From assembly GCF_901933205.1 (NCBI RefSeq), contig NC_044571.1, forward strand, positions 54,993,994 through 55,057,993: a stretch of 64,000 nucleotides of DNA. Direction: 5' to 3'. The notes below the pieces were generated by a model. It was not told where the DNA came from and ran no database searches. It was given only the letters and a program-made list of their open reading frames with translations. Positions 33,818-47,837 of the stretch are shown here, one piece after another (within the stretch, counting starts at the first letter, position 1; each line of letters starts with the position of its first letter). The position numbers were made by a program, and so were the translations under genes. The stretch is from Camarhynchus parvulus. Taxonomy: Eukaryota > Chordata > Aves > Passeriformes > Thraupidae.

Positions 33818-36754
33818 CATGAGGAAAAGCAGAATGGAATGTGAATGGAAAACTAAATGTCTTTTTTTGCCCCAATATTCTCTCATGTAATGACAATTCC
33901 AGCAACAACTCAATGACTTTTTAATGTTTTTTTCCTCTTTTTTTTCCCCCCAGAAATATGCTTGTGACTAGTAAATTGATACAAATACAGGGAGGGAAGA
34001 TGTAAAATAAAAAGAGAACAGGAAAAGAAGACCAAGGACAAAAAAAAAGAGTAGAGAGAGTTTCAAAGAGATGGCAGACAAAAAGAAGATGGATCTCAGA
34101 GAAGCAGTACTCCAAGTATAAAGGTAGGGAGGCAAGTGTTTCGAAGAGATGGTTAATAAAATTAGCTTTGGCTGTGGAACAGATGTTTATCAAAATACTC
34201 TAAATCCTGATAATAAAGAAATTACAGAGTGACTATTATTTTGGGCTTTTTTTCCTGCTTTCCTCTTTAGTGTGTATGAAAAAGTGCAAGAGCAGTATAT
34301 ACTATAACAGCAAAACCACACACTGTGGAACTTTAGTATGCTTGAGGTAATGTGATCACCTGAAAAGCATACCAGGGCCACAATGACTCTTGTATCTGGA
34401 TTTTAACAGGTTAAATCACCAGAAAATATCAAACTGATCTGATCATTAGTAGATATTTTATGTGCATAAAACAATGAGAGTTGTAATGGAAAAAGAGAAA
34501 ATGTGAAAGCCTAGTCAAATAACATCAGTGAAAAATAAAACAATAACTCCATGAAGGAGCCAGGTACACTAGGGTACTGTAAAAATACTGGTTTTCAGTA
34601 AGAGATATAATTTAATTTAGAATTTCACACACTTTTAAATTGCAAATAGCTAATTTGCCAGTTTTCCAAAACTACTTCTATCCCTCAGAGTTATCTGTGA
34701 ATTTTATGGTTTCTGTCTCCTCTCATCCCTAAATCTTAAACCTATTTGAATATGGTTTCAAATTCTGATAGCCTGTATTCATTATGAGGCCCTTAAGTGT
34801 GTTAGTGTTTCTATTTCTGTTTCTGAGTTAGGTTCACAAAGGTAAAACATATCATAGAGTTTTCATGGAGATATAAAGACATATGGTTACTTTTGTGGAG
34901 ATATTGAAACTGTTGCAGAAAATAAATGGTCACTTATCAGTCTTAAAATCAGAAAAAGAGCCTATGCTGACAACATTCCCTTGAGTAAAGAGCTCATTCT
35001 GATCAAGATAAACAGTACCATTGTATTTGGCAGTTGTAGAAGAGACAGCTTCAATATATAAGGATACACACAGGGAAAGGATCTTTACCTGATGCTTGTT
35101 GACATCTCCAAAACATGAAAAGTAATTTGCAATATTAATAGAATCTTTATAAACTGTTACTTCACATACATTGACTTTTTCCCTGTTAGATTTAATAGTA
35201 TATAATGGATAATTATAGATTTTTTAAAGATCTTACAAATCAATTTCCTGTGGTTTCTCTCCTTCAATTTTTCTTTTCTATTTCTGTTTTCCTCTTCAAA
35301 TCAAGATATTCAAATATTTGATTGAATATTAACCCATTTTTACTTTTTCAGCAGTCTTTCTTGAAATGTGACAACACCTCTGTATGTAAACACAAACTAG
35401 ATGCTTGTATTCAAGATGGAATGGAGTTAGTGAACCCAGCTGGAGTAAAGCATTGGTAGCTGCTCCAGTAAGACATGTCCCTTCCCTCTTGCCTTCAGCA
35501 CCATCTATTTTTTCCTTAATTCCAGTGAGTTTGGCAACACCGATTTCCTTTTTCTGTCTTCCAACAGCAAGGAGGCTAGACAGCAAAAATTCCAGAAGAA
35601 AAGGAGAAGATAACATTTCTTCTCAATCTCTTCTGTGTTTAGCTGAACCAACAACATAAGAAAAATGTTTTCTGTGGGCATGAGCAGTTTTTCCTGGAAT
35701 GAAATGGAAACTTAAAATCTTAAGTTCTAAGAGCAGCCAAAAGGTCCTGCTACAATTTCAATTTATTTTAGAAATAGGTTCTAACAATGGGTTTGAAACA
35801 CACTTCTGTCTTTCATGGTAAAGCAGATTGAGTGAGCCCAATTACTGTGTAATCTACAACATGGCCACTGTTCTCCTTGTTTGGCTGGTCTCTCTTAACT
35901 CATGTCAATTGATGTACCTGGTTCTTTGGGTGGTCAGTACCACTTCTGTCTGTCCTTTGTTTTGAATTATAGCAAAACTCATTTTTTCATGACATTTTGT
36001 CAATGTTCCTTCTCATTGACAGTTCTGCTAGATATGTACCTTAGTTGCATTTTGTCTATAACAGTTTAGACTGCATTTAAAAGTTTTCCTACTGCAGATG
36101 CACTTCTGCAAATTATAAAGACATTCATTTTAAAGTCTGTAGAGGATAACTATTTTTTTTCCATTGATACAGTCTATTTTATTACTGGTATAATAAATCC
36201 AGAGCTTTCTGCGAAGAAAAAATACAGCAAAGGTAGTTGATTTCAATAGTAGTATGTCAGAGATGAAGTTAACTCTCAGAAAAAAAGTATTTTTTTCTCT
36301 ATCCTTACCACAATAACATTGTTAGCACAAAATAAAAGAAAACTGATGAAAAAAATAATGTATACTTGATGTTGATGGAAAGCATGTTTGTGTCTAATAC
36401 ACAAGAGAAACTCTCCAATAACAGTTCACCCAAGTGAAAATATTGGAGCATTTTGCTCCCAAGGTCAATGTCAATTGAGGTTATTGACTATATAAATGCT
36501 AAATACAAAAGTTTGTATTGCTCAAGGCTACTCTTAACTTGTACACAATGCTTTTCAAGGTTCCTCAGCTCCGTTTAGAGTTTGCATCCCTCACTCATTT
36601 ATGCCATTTCTACCTTTTTGTCCTGTTTCTTTCTTTAACAGTAGTTTCAGTCTGTAAATCCTAAATATTAAAGGTGTTGCTGTTATGGAGGGAAGAACAT
36701 CACATTCAAGAACCCATTTTTAGCTTCTCTGATAAAAAAAAATTCAATTTTCAC

Positions 36755-37650
36755 AGACAAAAGTGAACCTAGAGGAAGGGAGATAAGAGGTACAACTGCT
36801 GGGCTACACCCAGAAACACCATGGGATTCATCAGCCCATCACAGCCCTGCCCAGCAGCTCCGAGGATAACAGGAGTACAATGACAAGTGAGAACCCAAAT
36901 TAAAGACTCAGAGAGACAGTCTTGTCCAGGCCGTTCTCAGGGCTGTCTCAAGAGAACCTGGTTCAGATGTCACAGCTACCACATGAGTCTGTAAGATTAT
37001 TTTACTGAATAAGTGTGAGTCTCTACTTCAAAAATTTGCAACATATTATATGATGTTTGTGTGACTCTGAGGGGGAGACCACAGCAGTAGCTGGTTTTCA
37101 GAGCATCCAGGGAGTTCCAGAGAACTGCTCACATGGTCTGGGAGTCGATTGGAAAATCTGCTTGCATCTGTGTCTTTGTGTGTGTGTCTGTAATGATCTG
37201 TACCAGCACCCGGATGTGACTGCAACCCTTGGGGGTTGTATGTTCAGATGCAAAGGGAGAGACTGGGATTCAAGGGCAGACTGGGTGAGCTCAGCTGCTG
37301 GAGGGACCACCCAGATACAAATGGTCACATGTGTAGATACCCATACACACAGATATATAATGAGAAATAGGAACATAGTGATGCTTTTGGTGCTGTCTGT
37401 GCCTGTGTGAGGGATGAATGTTTTCATCTGCATTGATCTGTGCGGCCAGCTGAGCGCATAATGTGCTGTATATCTGTGCTCTATGCATATGTGCCTGCTG
37501 GGAATACATGCCCAGCCTCACTACTGACTGGACATGGAGGCATGGGGCTGCTGCAGTAGATTTGCCTCTGTCAAGCTACTGGATTTGATAACTGCAGAAC
37601 TTGGCATAAGTTGTTCTGCAGTCATGCAAGCTGTAGAATAATATTATTTA
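36755..37650. mobile_element. GC-richer block, probable old retroviral or LINE insertion, unassigned
   Basis: About 0.9 kb of balanced composition within AT-rich flanks. It contains GTGTGTGTCTG repeats at 37175-37190, an AATAAG-type signal near 37008 and text such as GGGCTACACCCAGAAAC and CATGCCCAGCCTCACTAC that recalls avian retroviral LTR/leader DNA. Opposite frames at 37057-37410 and 37098-37433 (117 and 111 codons) are low-information and share the same DNA, so neither is called. Ends and family are not established. Confidence 0.3.
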
Positions 37651-40620
37651 TAAATATCTGAAGTCCAAGCACAATAGTAGCATTATTGGGCAGATGTAAA
37701 AAAAAAATTAAAAAAAAATCTAATCCACCCAGAAATAAAACCACAACTGTTTCTTTCAACTGCCACTGCAGATCTGTAACACAGAAAAATTTTAGTGATT
37801 AGAGGGAAGTCATTGATACATATTTCATACTGAGAGGGATCAGTTTTTGAGTGGATTCAGCCCTCTGATATTTGTGGAAGGTTCTGCATACTTTCCAACT
37901 TTCTGATATATATGGGATTACTCACTGAGTAAAGAATTAATCACTACGGCTAAAGTTGACAGAATTAGGCCCTGATTAATTTGACTGAAATCATAGGAGG
38001 AGTCATTCAGCATCAGAGCAAAAGTAGATTCTGATTTTCACCATAGTTCTTATTACAATGCCATGATGCCAAACTGGCTGCCTCTCAAAAGAATGAAAAA
38101 CTGCAACTATTTTTAGTAATTTCTCCTTGTTTCTTGGTCTGTTTGATTCAAAGGTATTGTGCAGACTGCAGATGAACTGCAGTCCATGAATGGAGCCAAA
38201 AGGTGTACTTCATACTCAAAATACAAACCTGTAATCCTGAAGCACAAAAGATAATGTGATTTTTTTTTCCTTTTTTAATCTGAGGGATGGCTCACAATCC
38301 TTTCACAGTTCTGAAAAATAATCCAAAGTATTATATATTTGATTGTAATCTGCTGGACAATCTTTTAGCCATTTAAGTCTAATGATTATTGAAGTATGCC
38401 TTGCTTACATTTTGCTATTACAGTGTGATAATAGTAGGATGTTACACAAAGCAACATGCAGTTTAGCTTGGACTAATCATCAAAGTATCTATCCTGATTC
38501 TTGGAAGATTTGCAGCCTAAGGAAACTACCATGGCTGTCATTTTGGTTAATTTACAAAACATTATTCTGCAGTATGAATGCTGTACTTTAAAAGTCTACA
38601 GTGTATAGGTACACAGACTATTAGCAAAACAGAAAACAAATGACTGCATTCTAGATTAAACATGGAAGTAATGAATGTAATGTATGAAAAAAGAGGGTAA
38701 AAGAAGAGAAAAAGAATTTAATGTTTCCCATAAACATTTTTCCATATTTATATTGCTATTTTCACTTCATCAGGGAGAATAAACAGGGAACTCTCCTTTT
38801 CCCCCCTTCCCCAGGCATCCTCAACTGAACTTTGGCAATATGTAATAGCAACAGCTGTTAAGTCACCACTCTTTCTTCCACCTCATGCACCTGGCTTGTC
38901 GCTGTTAGATCGCACAGACTGAGACTGAAATCGTAAGATGGAAAGATATGTCTTCAGATTCTGTATATGGGAAGTGCTGGCAAAATCATCAGTACATGAA
39001 TGACCCTTAGGATCAGCCAGACAATATTTCTCTTTCTTGCCAGAAAAGTTTAATAACTTTTTGAGGTGTAGACTTTAGTAGATTATTGGTTTTTGTAAAG
39101 TGTGTGATGGAGGATAAAAATAGAAACCAATTTGTTGAAAAAAGATTTTTTATAGATTTGAAAATCTATATCTGATTTTGTTTTAATCTGTGTGTATTTC
39201 TTGTTGCATCATGTAACCATTGGATCCATACAGTCCTTCTGTTTTGTAACTCTTTATAAATCCTCAGACAAAGGTTGTGACTCAGAAGCATTTGTACATA
39301 CTGAACAAGACAGATTTTGATAGTCACTGCATATGGGAGCTTGCACAAAATGCTGCCACTTTAAAGCATCCATTTCATCTGTACAATTTAGTTTAGCTTG
39401 TTAAAATGAAAAATCCTCCAAGGACTTAGAGTTGTGCTGGAAATTTTCATTTGCAAAGTTTAATCAGACTTCCTGGTTCTGTTCCTAGCATTTATAACTT
39501 TAACATTTGGTTGTCAGAGTCTTAAGTGACTGTAAAAACCCCACTAGCATTCAGATATTCAAGAAACTGCATTACATTTTCAGGAAATTTCTGCTTAAAA
39601 AATTCAGATAAAAAGAAATACTTTTAAAATTAATCTGTGCATAAAGCACATATATAATAGGTTTAAGCATGGCAACACTATTATTCAAAGACTGATCCAA
39701 CTGAGATATATTAAAGTTTATATAAAAGTTATTCAAGTTTAAGTTCAAGGGCAGTGCAAAGCATTCTCAGAACACTACACTAATTTCACTTAATTCCTCT
39801 AGTTCTGTAAAGAGTGCCTATTTGAAAAAGTTAACTGAGTCTGTGTGGTTTTAATGAGATTTACTAAAAAGGTGAAGAAAAGAAATATAGCACTCAAATA
39901 CATGAAAATAGCTGAAATTGCTCTTACTGCACTAAGCTCATTAAATTAACTTGCTTGAATGCTGGCTATTAGAATTATCAGACCAGAGATTTAATAGGTC
40001 TAATGAATCTGCTTGGTGAGGTTCACACATCTCCCTACCCAAAGGTTATTGAGCAGGCACAGTGTATTTCTTCTTGAGTAGCTGTGGTGCTGGCATGCAT
40101 ACTGTTGCTGTAGTGCAGAGAAAGTGCTGTGTTAGTGCAAAGTGTGCTTAGAGCAAAGAAAGCAATTAAGGACAACCTATATAGAGGTAACCCTTGGAGA
40201 AATTCTAGTGGAGACACATTCCATTATACCCAATAGAAAAATCATTCCAAATCACAGTCTGAAGTTAAATTCAGGGAGTTTCTAAATGGATTTAATGGTT
40301 TATATGTCATATGTGCCACTTAGTCAAGTCTGTGCTACATTCTCCTTTCACAGTTAATAAGCTGATTATTTCATTTTAGACCATGATAAGGAGTCTGAAT
40401 GAACAGGTGAACTTCACAGAGTGTTAAGATGATAAAAAAAGAAAATAATTTCTTTATTCTACAGCCCCAGTGATGCAGAAGACTCTCCTTCATCATAGTA
40501 GATAATATTAATTTCTGTTTCTCTGCCTACAGAGCACAAGCTTTGCCATGCAATTTTAGAGTGAATGTAGATAGCCAGCAGCCTTACAAAGTCAGAAAAC
40601 CCTTAATGCAACCAAAGAAG
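37651..40620. other. AT-rich non-coding DNA, no gene seen
   Basis: A and T runs near 37700-37718 and 38261-38275. Chance frames are below 70 codons. No transposon was recognised. Confidence 0.6.
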
Positions 40621-40624
40621 TAGA

Positions 40625-40860
40625 GCAATGTTAGAGCTTAGTATGATCTGAAAAGGCAATCTCTGCAGACTCACAGGTTTATTGAGTTTCGGCCTCTTGG
40701 GCGCCAAACAGGCAGAACCATGTGAACTACTACTGTGTTGCAGTTTGCAGGTTCTTTGGGCACCATAACTTTGCCACATATCACCCTGTCAGGCTCACAG
40801 TGCCTGCAAGAAGACAACCTTTTTTCTGGGGCATTCACCCTTACTTTTAACCTGTCAAAT
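40625..40860 (-). other. GC-richer patch with primer-binding-site-like word
   Basis: On the minus strand the word TGGCGCCCAA (40697-40706) matches the first ten bases of a lysine-tRNA retroviral primer-binding site, and TGGTGCCCAA lies about 60 bases upstream of it. AATAAA is on the same strand about 20 bases downstream (near 40679-40684), which is the wrong order for an ordinary LTR-leader junction. There are no coding motifs and no LTR ends, so the block may be a retroviral scrap or coincidence. Confidence 0.22.
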
Positions 40861-43800
40861 AGTTAGAATGCCTTTAGAAATTATTAATAATTTTCTTACT
40901 AAAAAGACCTCAAAAGAGGTCTAAAAAGACTCAACCTATTCATAGCATGAAAGGATAAAAAAGGGTCATTGACCAAGAGATTGGCAATAGCAGAAAGTAA
41001 AAGCAATATTAAATTTCTGCTTTATTTTTCTACTATTTTCAGTTCAGTCAAGTTTATTTTCTGGGGAAGCACGATCAAGATAAGATGAAAAAGGGTTTAG
41101 TAGCAAACCAATAAAAATGGCATGGTCATAAATCCTAGTATGTATATGTACTTAATTATTTATTTTTTCTCCTTCTAGACACTGCTCAAGAAACCTCAGC
41201 AGGGTACATTTCCTTACTGACTGGGAAGGTGAATAAAACCAAAACCAAAAAGGTTCCAGACATTCCATTTGTGCTGACCTTTTTAAGGAACAATTCCCAC
41301 TTACCGTGTTTTAAGCACCAACTCTGAAGCTCTGGGACTAATTAGATGGCCCATATGTTCTGATTACAATAAACATTGCGCACAACTTTCGCAAAGAACA
41401 AGGTCACTGTGATTACCTATGTGAAGTTTCATCCAGGAAGTCCATTGTCTAGAGAAACTTATTGCTGCAAGCTAATAATTCTCTTCTCTTTTCTTTTTCT
41501 TCAAAAATACCACTTGAAGAGCAATATTAATATTTTATGGAATGGTACTTATAAAGTCATAAATTTTCAATCATAATTCAAGAACATTTTAAAAGGAGAA
41601 ATTTGTTCTGCATTGTCAGAGAATAACTAGTTTAAAAAATAAAACCAAAGAAGGCTTTATAAATGCATTTATTTAATTTTTTTTGGTCTTCAGAAGTATT
41701 CTAAAGGTTAAAAAGCAATTAAAACTGCAAAATAAGCAGGCTAACTGCTCATTTCATTTATTTTATCTTTCCCTTTCCTCCTTTGAATACTTTTTTCTTT
41801 AAATGGTAATTTCCAGATATTGCTGTATTTCATTTGTGCTTTCTCTTTCTTTAATATTGTCACTGTAAATATCTCCCTAAAGTACTTCTCAAGTATCTGC
41901 CAAATGTCACTATTTCTCTACACTGACAGAATGATGTTAATTATCTTTCCTTTTTAAATGGTTTCAAAATGTAACTTCCTTAATTAAGAATGTGATTTAG
42001 AGAAAATAGAGACGATTACAGAGACGATGCTCCCATTTTCTGCTTTTGCTTTTCTAGACCATGGTCCAAATGTTTCCTGAAAGAGATGTGTATTACTGCA
42101 AACAGAACATTCTTCTGATACTTACATTTGTTATTAAAAAGTGTTGCTCCCCAATAATTCCTAATGTAAGACTATTTCTTCAAAAGTAATATGTGCATCT
42201 TTTCTCTCTTAAACATAACTTGGGCAGAAAGCCATCACCCTATATTTACCTTTATTCAACTGAAGGCTGGGCATCGATGTGTAGAAAGGGTGGCATAAAA
42301 CAATACAGAAAAAATTGAATGTTTTTCTAAATTTACATGTATTGATATGAGACAGGTAAAACAGAGAATTCAAATAACCATAAAATTAACATAATTTTAA
42401 AAAATAGTCAGGCCTTGAGTCCAAATTTCTGTGATATCATCCAAGATGATGCAAATCTGTCTCCAACTGGAGAGTATGTTGGAGACAGCCAAGTACGAAG
42501 ATGTCATACACTGAATAGAAAAAAAATATTTTAAATTGGGAGAGCAAAACACCTGCAGTAAGTGATTGGCCATTCAGGTAAAGAGGAGAATAACTGTGGT
42601 TTCAGTCTCTGTTTTCTTGGTTATTTCAGTATGGATGTGTCAGTGAATAATGCAAATAAATGAAATTTAATATAATCAAAGATCCAAACTCAGGGGTCAC
42701 TTCTTTTCTTCTCAAAGCTTTAGCTAAATACCACAGAATTTAAAGGGCATTACATGCTAATCTTTTTAATTTTCTTTCTAATTTCTTTGATTTTGTTTTA
42801 TGGTCCTTTCACTTATTTTGAAAGAACTGTATTTTGCTCACTAAATTTCTTTTTTTTTCCCCAAGTTCCTCTTCCCTTTGCATCGCTACGTTGTTGATTG
42901 TTTGGGGTTTTTGTTTGTTTGTTTGTTTGTTAACAGTTGCTTCATATGCTAATAAGATTTAAAAAAATGAAAAATATGTGTTTGTAAGATAAAGAGATAT
43001 TTTTGGTAGTTGCCCTACAGAAGGAAAGAAAGAAAATATGTATAGATATACAAATTGTTTTGTACTCATAATGTGATGACATAAGTGATTGTGATTTTAT
43101 TTAGATAGAAGATCTCTGCTGAAGGTAGTTTTCAGACAATTATATTGGTAAAAAATAGGTAAAAAACTGATGAAGTCATTAAATTTTCAAAAATTACAAA
43201 TTATCCTGTAAAGCTTCAGTGACTGCAAATTAGCCTTTGCTATAGCCCTCTGCTAACAATCTATAGATCATTTTATTATTCATGAATTTTAGTAATTTCA
43301 GGACACCACAGGTCATCTTATGCTCATTTATTTGCTAAACACCTTGTGCTGGTATGCCTGTGCTGAAAAATTGCTACTATTTACTTCCCACAAGACACAC
43401 AAGCAACAAAGTGGTGGATTTGGCCCCAGACATCCACTACACCAGGCAGCATATATATCTTGCTGTCAGGGAAATAAATGAGCCCTTAAATTGGCTGCAA
43501 AGCTTTAAGAACTGAAATTTATATGTCTAGTTATCAAACAGAAAGTTCAGAACATCTGCCAATATGAAACATAATTGTGACAAACTGTTACATTTTACCT
43601 TTAACTTTTTGGCATTAACATCACAACTTCATTATACAGATCTCATCCTCCCTACCTCTCCTTTCTCCCTTCGTCCAGATCAGTTCCCCTCCAGAAAAAA
43701 CACTCACTGTATTTATCAATTTCCAAATGCTGAATCACAATTGATATGTTTGCTCACCTCTCATCTGAGGCAAGGAAAAAACCAGCCTACTACAACAACT

Positions 43801-46145
43801 AGAATTTCCTGTGAGAATAACGAGAAATACTCACAGATTACCATAAAAGGCTACTGGTATTTAGATATTTGATCTTCATAATCTGCTTGGAAGGCTTTCC
43901 AAAGAATACCTACAAGCATGAAAAACCTCCAGATTCTTTTTTTTTTTTTTTTGTTTAGCTCTACTTTAAAAAATTTAAAATACCTGTTTTCTTTCATTGG
44001 CAAATTTCACTATCCTTCCCTCTGTGTCCCAGCTTCAATGCAACTTTTTTCGTTGCAGCAAATCCAGCAATTGCTCAACTCTTTATTCTTTATCTAAATG
44101 TTCCATAAAGGGGAAAAAAAGAAAATGATAAAAATTCCACTTGTCTCTGAACTGCCTTTAAACTGTGTACTACGTGCACTGCAAGTAACTAAATATTTTC
44201 CTTTTTGTGCATATGTATGTCAGTTTCTCCAAACACTAACAACCATACAGAAAAAAGTACCATATTTTAAGTGAACATTTTTTTCCTTGTTATCTGTCAA
44301 TGAAGAGAATATCTAGGCTAAAACTGAATTCTGCATCAAACAAAAAATCAATATGGAGAGCTTAAAAATTCTTAAATACCTTGACCAGCTGAACCTTTCT
44401 GCTCAATAAAGGGAATACAAACAGCCTTAGAAAGATAATTAAATGCATGGCACTTCATATTCTTTATTTTTTTTCGCCATTCATCTTTTTCCAGCACCTG
44501 TGGACATTCTAGTTAGGAAGTTTAGTTGTAGGTAAAGTAGTTCATTATGGTAATATGTCACATTAGCCTGGTTTTAAGCCAAAAATTGGTCAAAATGCAT
44601 CTGTTTCTCCCTACCAGCATGGCTATGTCTGTGATTTGAAATTACTTGAAAACATGGAGGTACTGCACACTCTTCAAAGAAAGAAAGATGAGAAATATCT
44701 CAGTGAAAGATAGACTTCATTTTCACCTTGTATAGCACAATACTCCATATTAAATCTCTAATCCTTACAGAAAAGTCCTTCATTTCTATTCCCAGGATCA
44801 TACATTTAAGACATGAAATGGCCTTTTGTGTTATTTCCATTCTTTGGCCAAGGGGTATTGCATGAAAGCATCATAAAGAAAAGGCTAAGGGGAAGGTTGC
44901 TTCCTTTTAGCTTCTTTCAGGTGCTATTTAGGCATATTAAGCTAGATGGCAATGGTTGAGTTGCTCAGATTATCTCAACCACATTTGTAGAGGTGCTTTT
45001 TAAACAGGATGTGCAAACAGTTTTCAATCTAGAAAAGCCTATTTAGTAGGTAAAATAATGGTGTCTATAGAAGCAACCTTCAATTTGATATTTTTATCAA
45101 TCAATTTAAGTAATTTTAAATAAAAAAATTCACCAATTTTTTGTTCCTATTTTATCATGATGTCTCATACATAGTAATGTAGTTAACAGATTAGTAAGTG
45201 CTGTTCTGTTTTTAAACATAGGTAGTATTGCAGTAGCAACATAAACTAACATTTTTACTAGACATTATCACAAAGTCTGAAATATGTTACATTCAAAGTG
45301 TGTTTTTATTCAACAGATATTAAACTATTAATTTTACAAAATAATACAGGACATTGTGAGTCTTGATGATAATATCCAAATTAGACATGCAAAGAAACAA
45401 CAATAAGAACACATGTATATGTACATTCTACCTATAAAGTCTGAATGCTTAAATTGCACAAAAAATCTCAAATAATTAGTCAGAAAAATCACCTCAGTAC
45501 CAAATGAAAATCACATGTGACAATCACATCATAGAAATATAATCTAATCATATCACATATGATGGATTTCAAATGGTGTTGGAGGGCAAGTACATAAACA
45601 CGATGTCTTCCTGTGATAAAATTTTATGTAACTAAACTGAAAGTTGAAATGTACATGGTCTAGGTGATAGTTTGAGTAGAAATATCAGGCAGCAGCCTAA
45701 ATCCTTCCCAAAGTTTATTGTTATTCAAATATATATCAAGAATATCCAAAACAGCCAGTCTCAGATGCAAATGAGAAGTTATGCATTGTGAAATTTGGCT
45801 TAGGATTCTTTCAATAGTGAATAAAGCCAGACATTGTTTTATAATAAGCTGAGTTTCCCAAGGAATAAGATATCTGAGTCCTGGACTTTTCCCAGGTTAC
45901 TTGGGATAATCACAACTCCTAAATTCTAAGCAACCTAAGTTGCTAAGTGCTACACTAAGTACTTTCACCCTGTCAAACTGCCCCACTTAGGTACAAGACT
46001 GTGAGAGGAAGTAAGATTTCCTCTCAATATGGGTTTTTCTTAGAATTTTTGACCCTATTCCTAGAGTTTATCTGGTGCAATACAAAATAAAATGGTACAA
46101 TTTTACTTAGGGTTATGATGCTCAATACATGCAGGCTGTGTTTCA
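40861..46145. other. AT-rich non-coding DNA, no gene seen
   Basis: About 5.3 kb with no recognised gene. A GTTT microsatellite lies at 42911-42931, T runs at 42848-42857 and 43939-43951. The 102-codon frame at 43564-43872 has no domain, no homologous-looking motif and only chance-like composition. Confidence 0.55.
42911..42931 (+). repeat. Short GTTT microsatellite
   Basis: About five GTTT units preceded by GGGGTTTTT. Confidence 0.93.
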
Positions 46146-46149
46146 CAGC

Positions 46150-46320
46150 TGAAGACCATAAACGTGTTGTTACCATCCCCAGAGGTATTTAAAAGGTGAC
46201 AGATATAGTTCCTAGGAAATTTGATTTAGTTGTGGACTTGGAAGTGCAAGGTTAATGCTTGGACTTTTTGATCTTAAAAGATGTTTTCTACCCTGAAGTT
46301 TTCTATAACTCTATGATTAG
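46150..46320 (+). mobile_element. CR1 LINE 3' UTR scrap
   Basis: TTTAGTTGTGGACTTGGAAG, GCAAGGTTAATGCTTGGACT, GATCTTAAAAGATGTTTTC and TATAACTCTATGATTAG follow the last ~170 bases of the CR1 subfamily also present at 47941-48538, ending in a CTATGATT tail. It is severely 5'-truncated and lacks coding sequence apart from a few degraded codons (CCATCCCCAGAGGTATTT). Confidence 0.78.
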
Positions 46321-47837
46321 CTATATATTTGCAGAGATTATATAGTTAATTTTGTCAGAGGTGGTGTCAGTCCTCCATCTGAAGAGATTCCATAGAATAT
46401 GTGATTCACCTTGCCCCACAATATCTGTAAAACTGGTCTGAAGAGATCTATTTTCAAAATAAAGAAAAATATTGTAAAAGATACAGTCTGAAACCAACAG
46501 AGAATCTCAGGCTTCTCTGATGGAGCACAAAGTAGAATCCTCTTCAACATTATACTGCAGAGAACAAAACTATGATCAAATTTAAAAAAAACTTCCCAAT
46601 AAAAACCTTCTAAGTATTATAATTTTCTCCTTAAATTTATCAGACCAACAGATAACTCAAAATTTCTTAAAGCAATGTGATTTAAAAAAATCGTAAATGA
46701 CAGCTTTTTGTAGTATCACCATGTGAGATGATGGGTTTTGTGGAATATCGAGCACAGAAATGCCCACCTATCTCAATTATTCACTCTGTGTACTGAAGCT
46801 TTTCAGCAGGGGAAGAAAGGAAAGGAAAATTTATGTCTATAATTTTGGGATGAATTAAAGGGTCTTTGAGTCATCAAATTACCATGATTGCAAGTGTGAA
46901 TTAATAAATACTGGTACAAATAAACACTTGCATAGCTGTTGCATTGATAGCTAGAAGGATAGTTGCATATGTCTTCATATGATCAATACAATTTATTCTT
47001 TTCATTGTGTTTATGTGTCTAACTACAATTTCTATGCAGCACAAAATTTTTATACAATTACTTATAAATGTTATTTTTATTTTCTTATTCTTTATTCCTT
47101 GGTTGCATATTAGTCAGTCAGGTAAAAAAAAAAGGACAGTTCTTACAAAATATAGTCTTTTTTGTCCTGGTGAGAGTGATGTAAATAAAATCTGTGGTAT
47201 TTTAGCACATCTAGTTAATTAGTGGTACGAATCATGGGGTTTGTTTTGTTTGGTTGTTCGTTTATTTCATGCTCTGTTAACATCAATCAGAAACACCAGA
47301 AATTAACATTCCTACTGTGTCAGAGAAGCAAATTTGAACTGTGAATGCATTAATCCCCCAAGAAATAGCAGGGCCTCAAACTTTAAGTGAAACAGGCATT
47401 GTACTGTTTAATGCAAAAAAAAAAAAAAGCATTTAATCATATTGGCTTTGGTGGATGCATAGCACTGATGATGAATAGTTCTTTAAAATCCAACCAAATT
47501 TAGCTAAATATTATAAAAAATACTATCTAATTTACATTTTGGTAACTTACAGAGGAATTATAACTGTGCATACATAGGTTCACAAATAATCTCATGAAAA
47601 CTAAGGAAAGTATATGCTTCCACTATAATCAGCTGTCAGTAAAATGAAATGGATGAATCTCATTAAGTTTTTTAGCAATAGAAAATTATTATCCATGGTT
47701 TTAATTATATCTATATTATCCATTCCATGACATAAGTTCAGAATTAATGTGAAGATTTTGCATAAATTTATCTACATAAATAGCTGTAATAATACACTGG
47801 ATTGCCTGTTATACTCAAAACCTAACATGGAGACCTA
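46321..47837. other. AT-rich non-coding DNA, no gene seen
   Basis: A run of 13 As lies at 47416-47428. Frames of about 70 codons have no domain. No transposon was recognised apart from the CR1 pieces on either side. Confidence 0.6.

Larger units (their letters stand above)
28576..36750. other. Long AT-rich non-coding stretch, no gene seen
   Basis: Over 8 kb without a recognised transposon or gene. Frames of 60-95 codons (for example 33921-34193 antisense, 35329-35616 antisense and 35405-35659) overlap on opposite strands and lack domains. Structures found are the hairpin at 31790-31844, the palindrome at 33791-33817, an A run at 32250-32265 and a strong pyrimidine tract ending CCCCCCAG at 33953. 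The stretch may hold diverged ancient repeats or conserved non-coding elements that cannot be seen by eye. Confidence 0.5.

Noticed and set aside
37057..37433. Overlapping opposite frames of 117 and 111 codons
   Set aside because: They share the same DNA on both strands, contain Cys/Val runs from GT repeats and no domain. The block is better explained as an old insertion.
43564..43872. 102-codon plus-strand frame
   Set aside because: No motif or codon pattern supports it, and it has no promoter or splice context.
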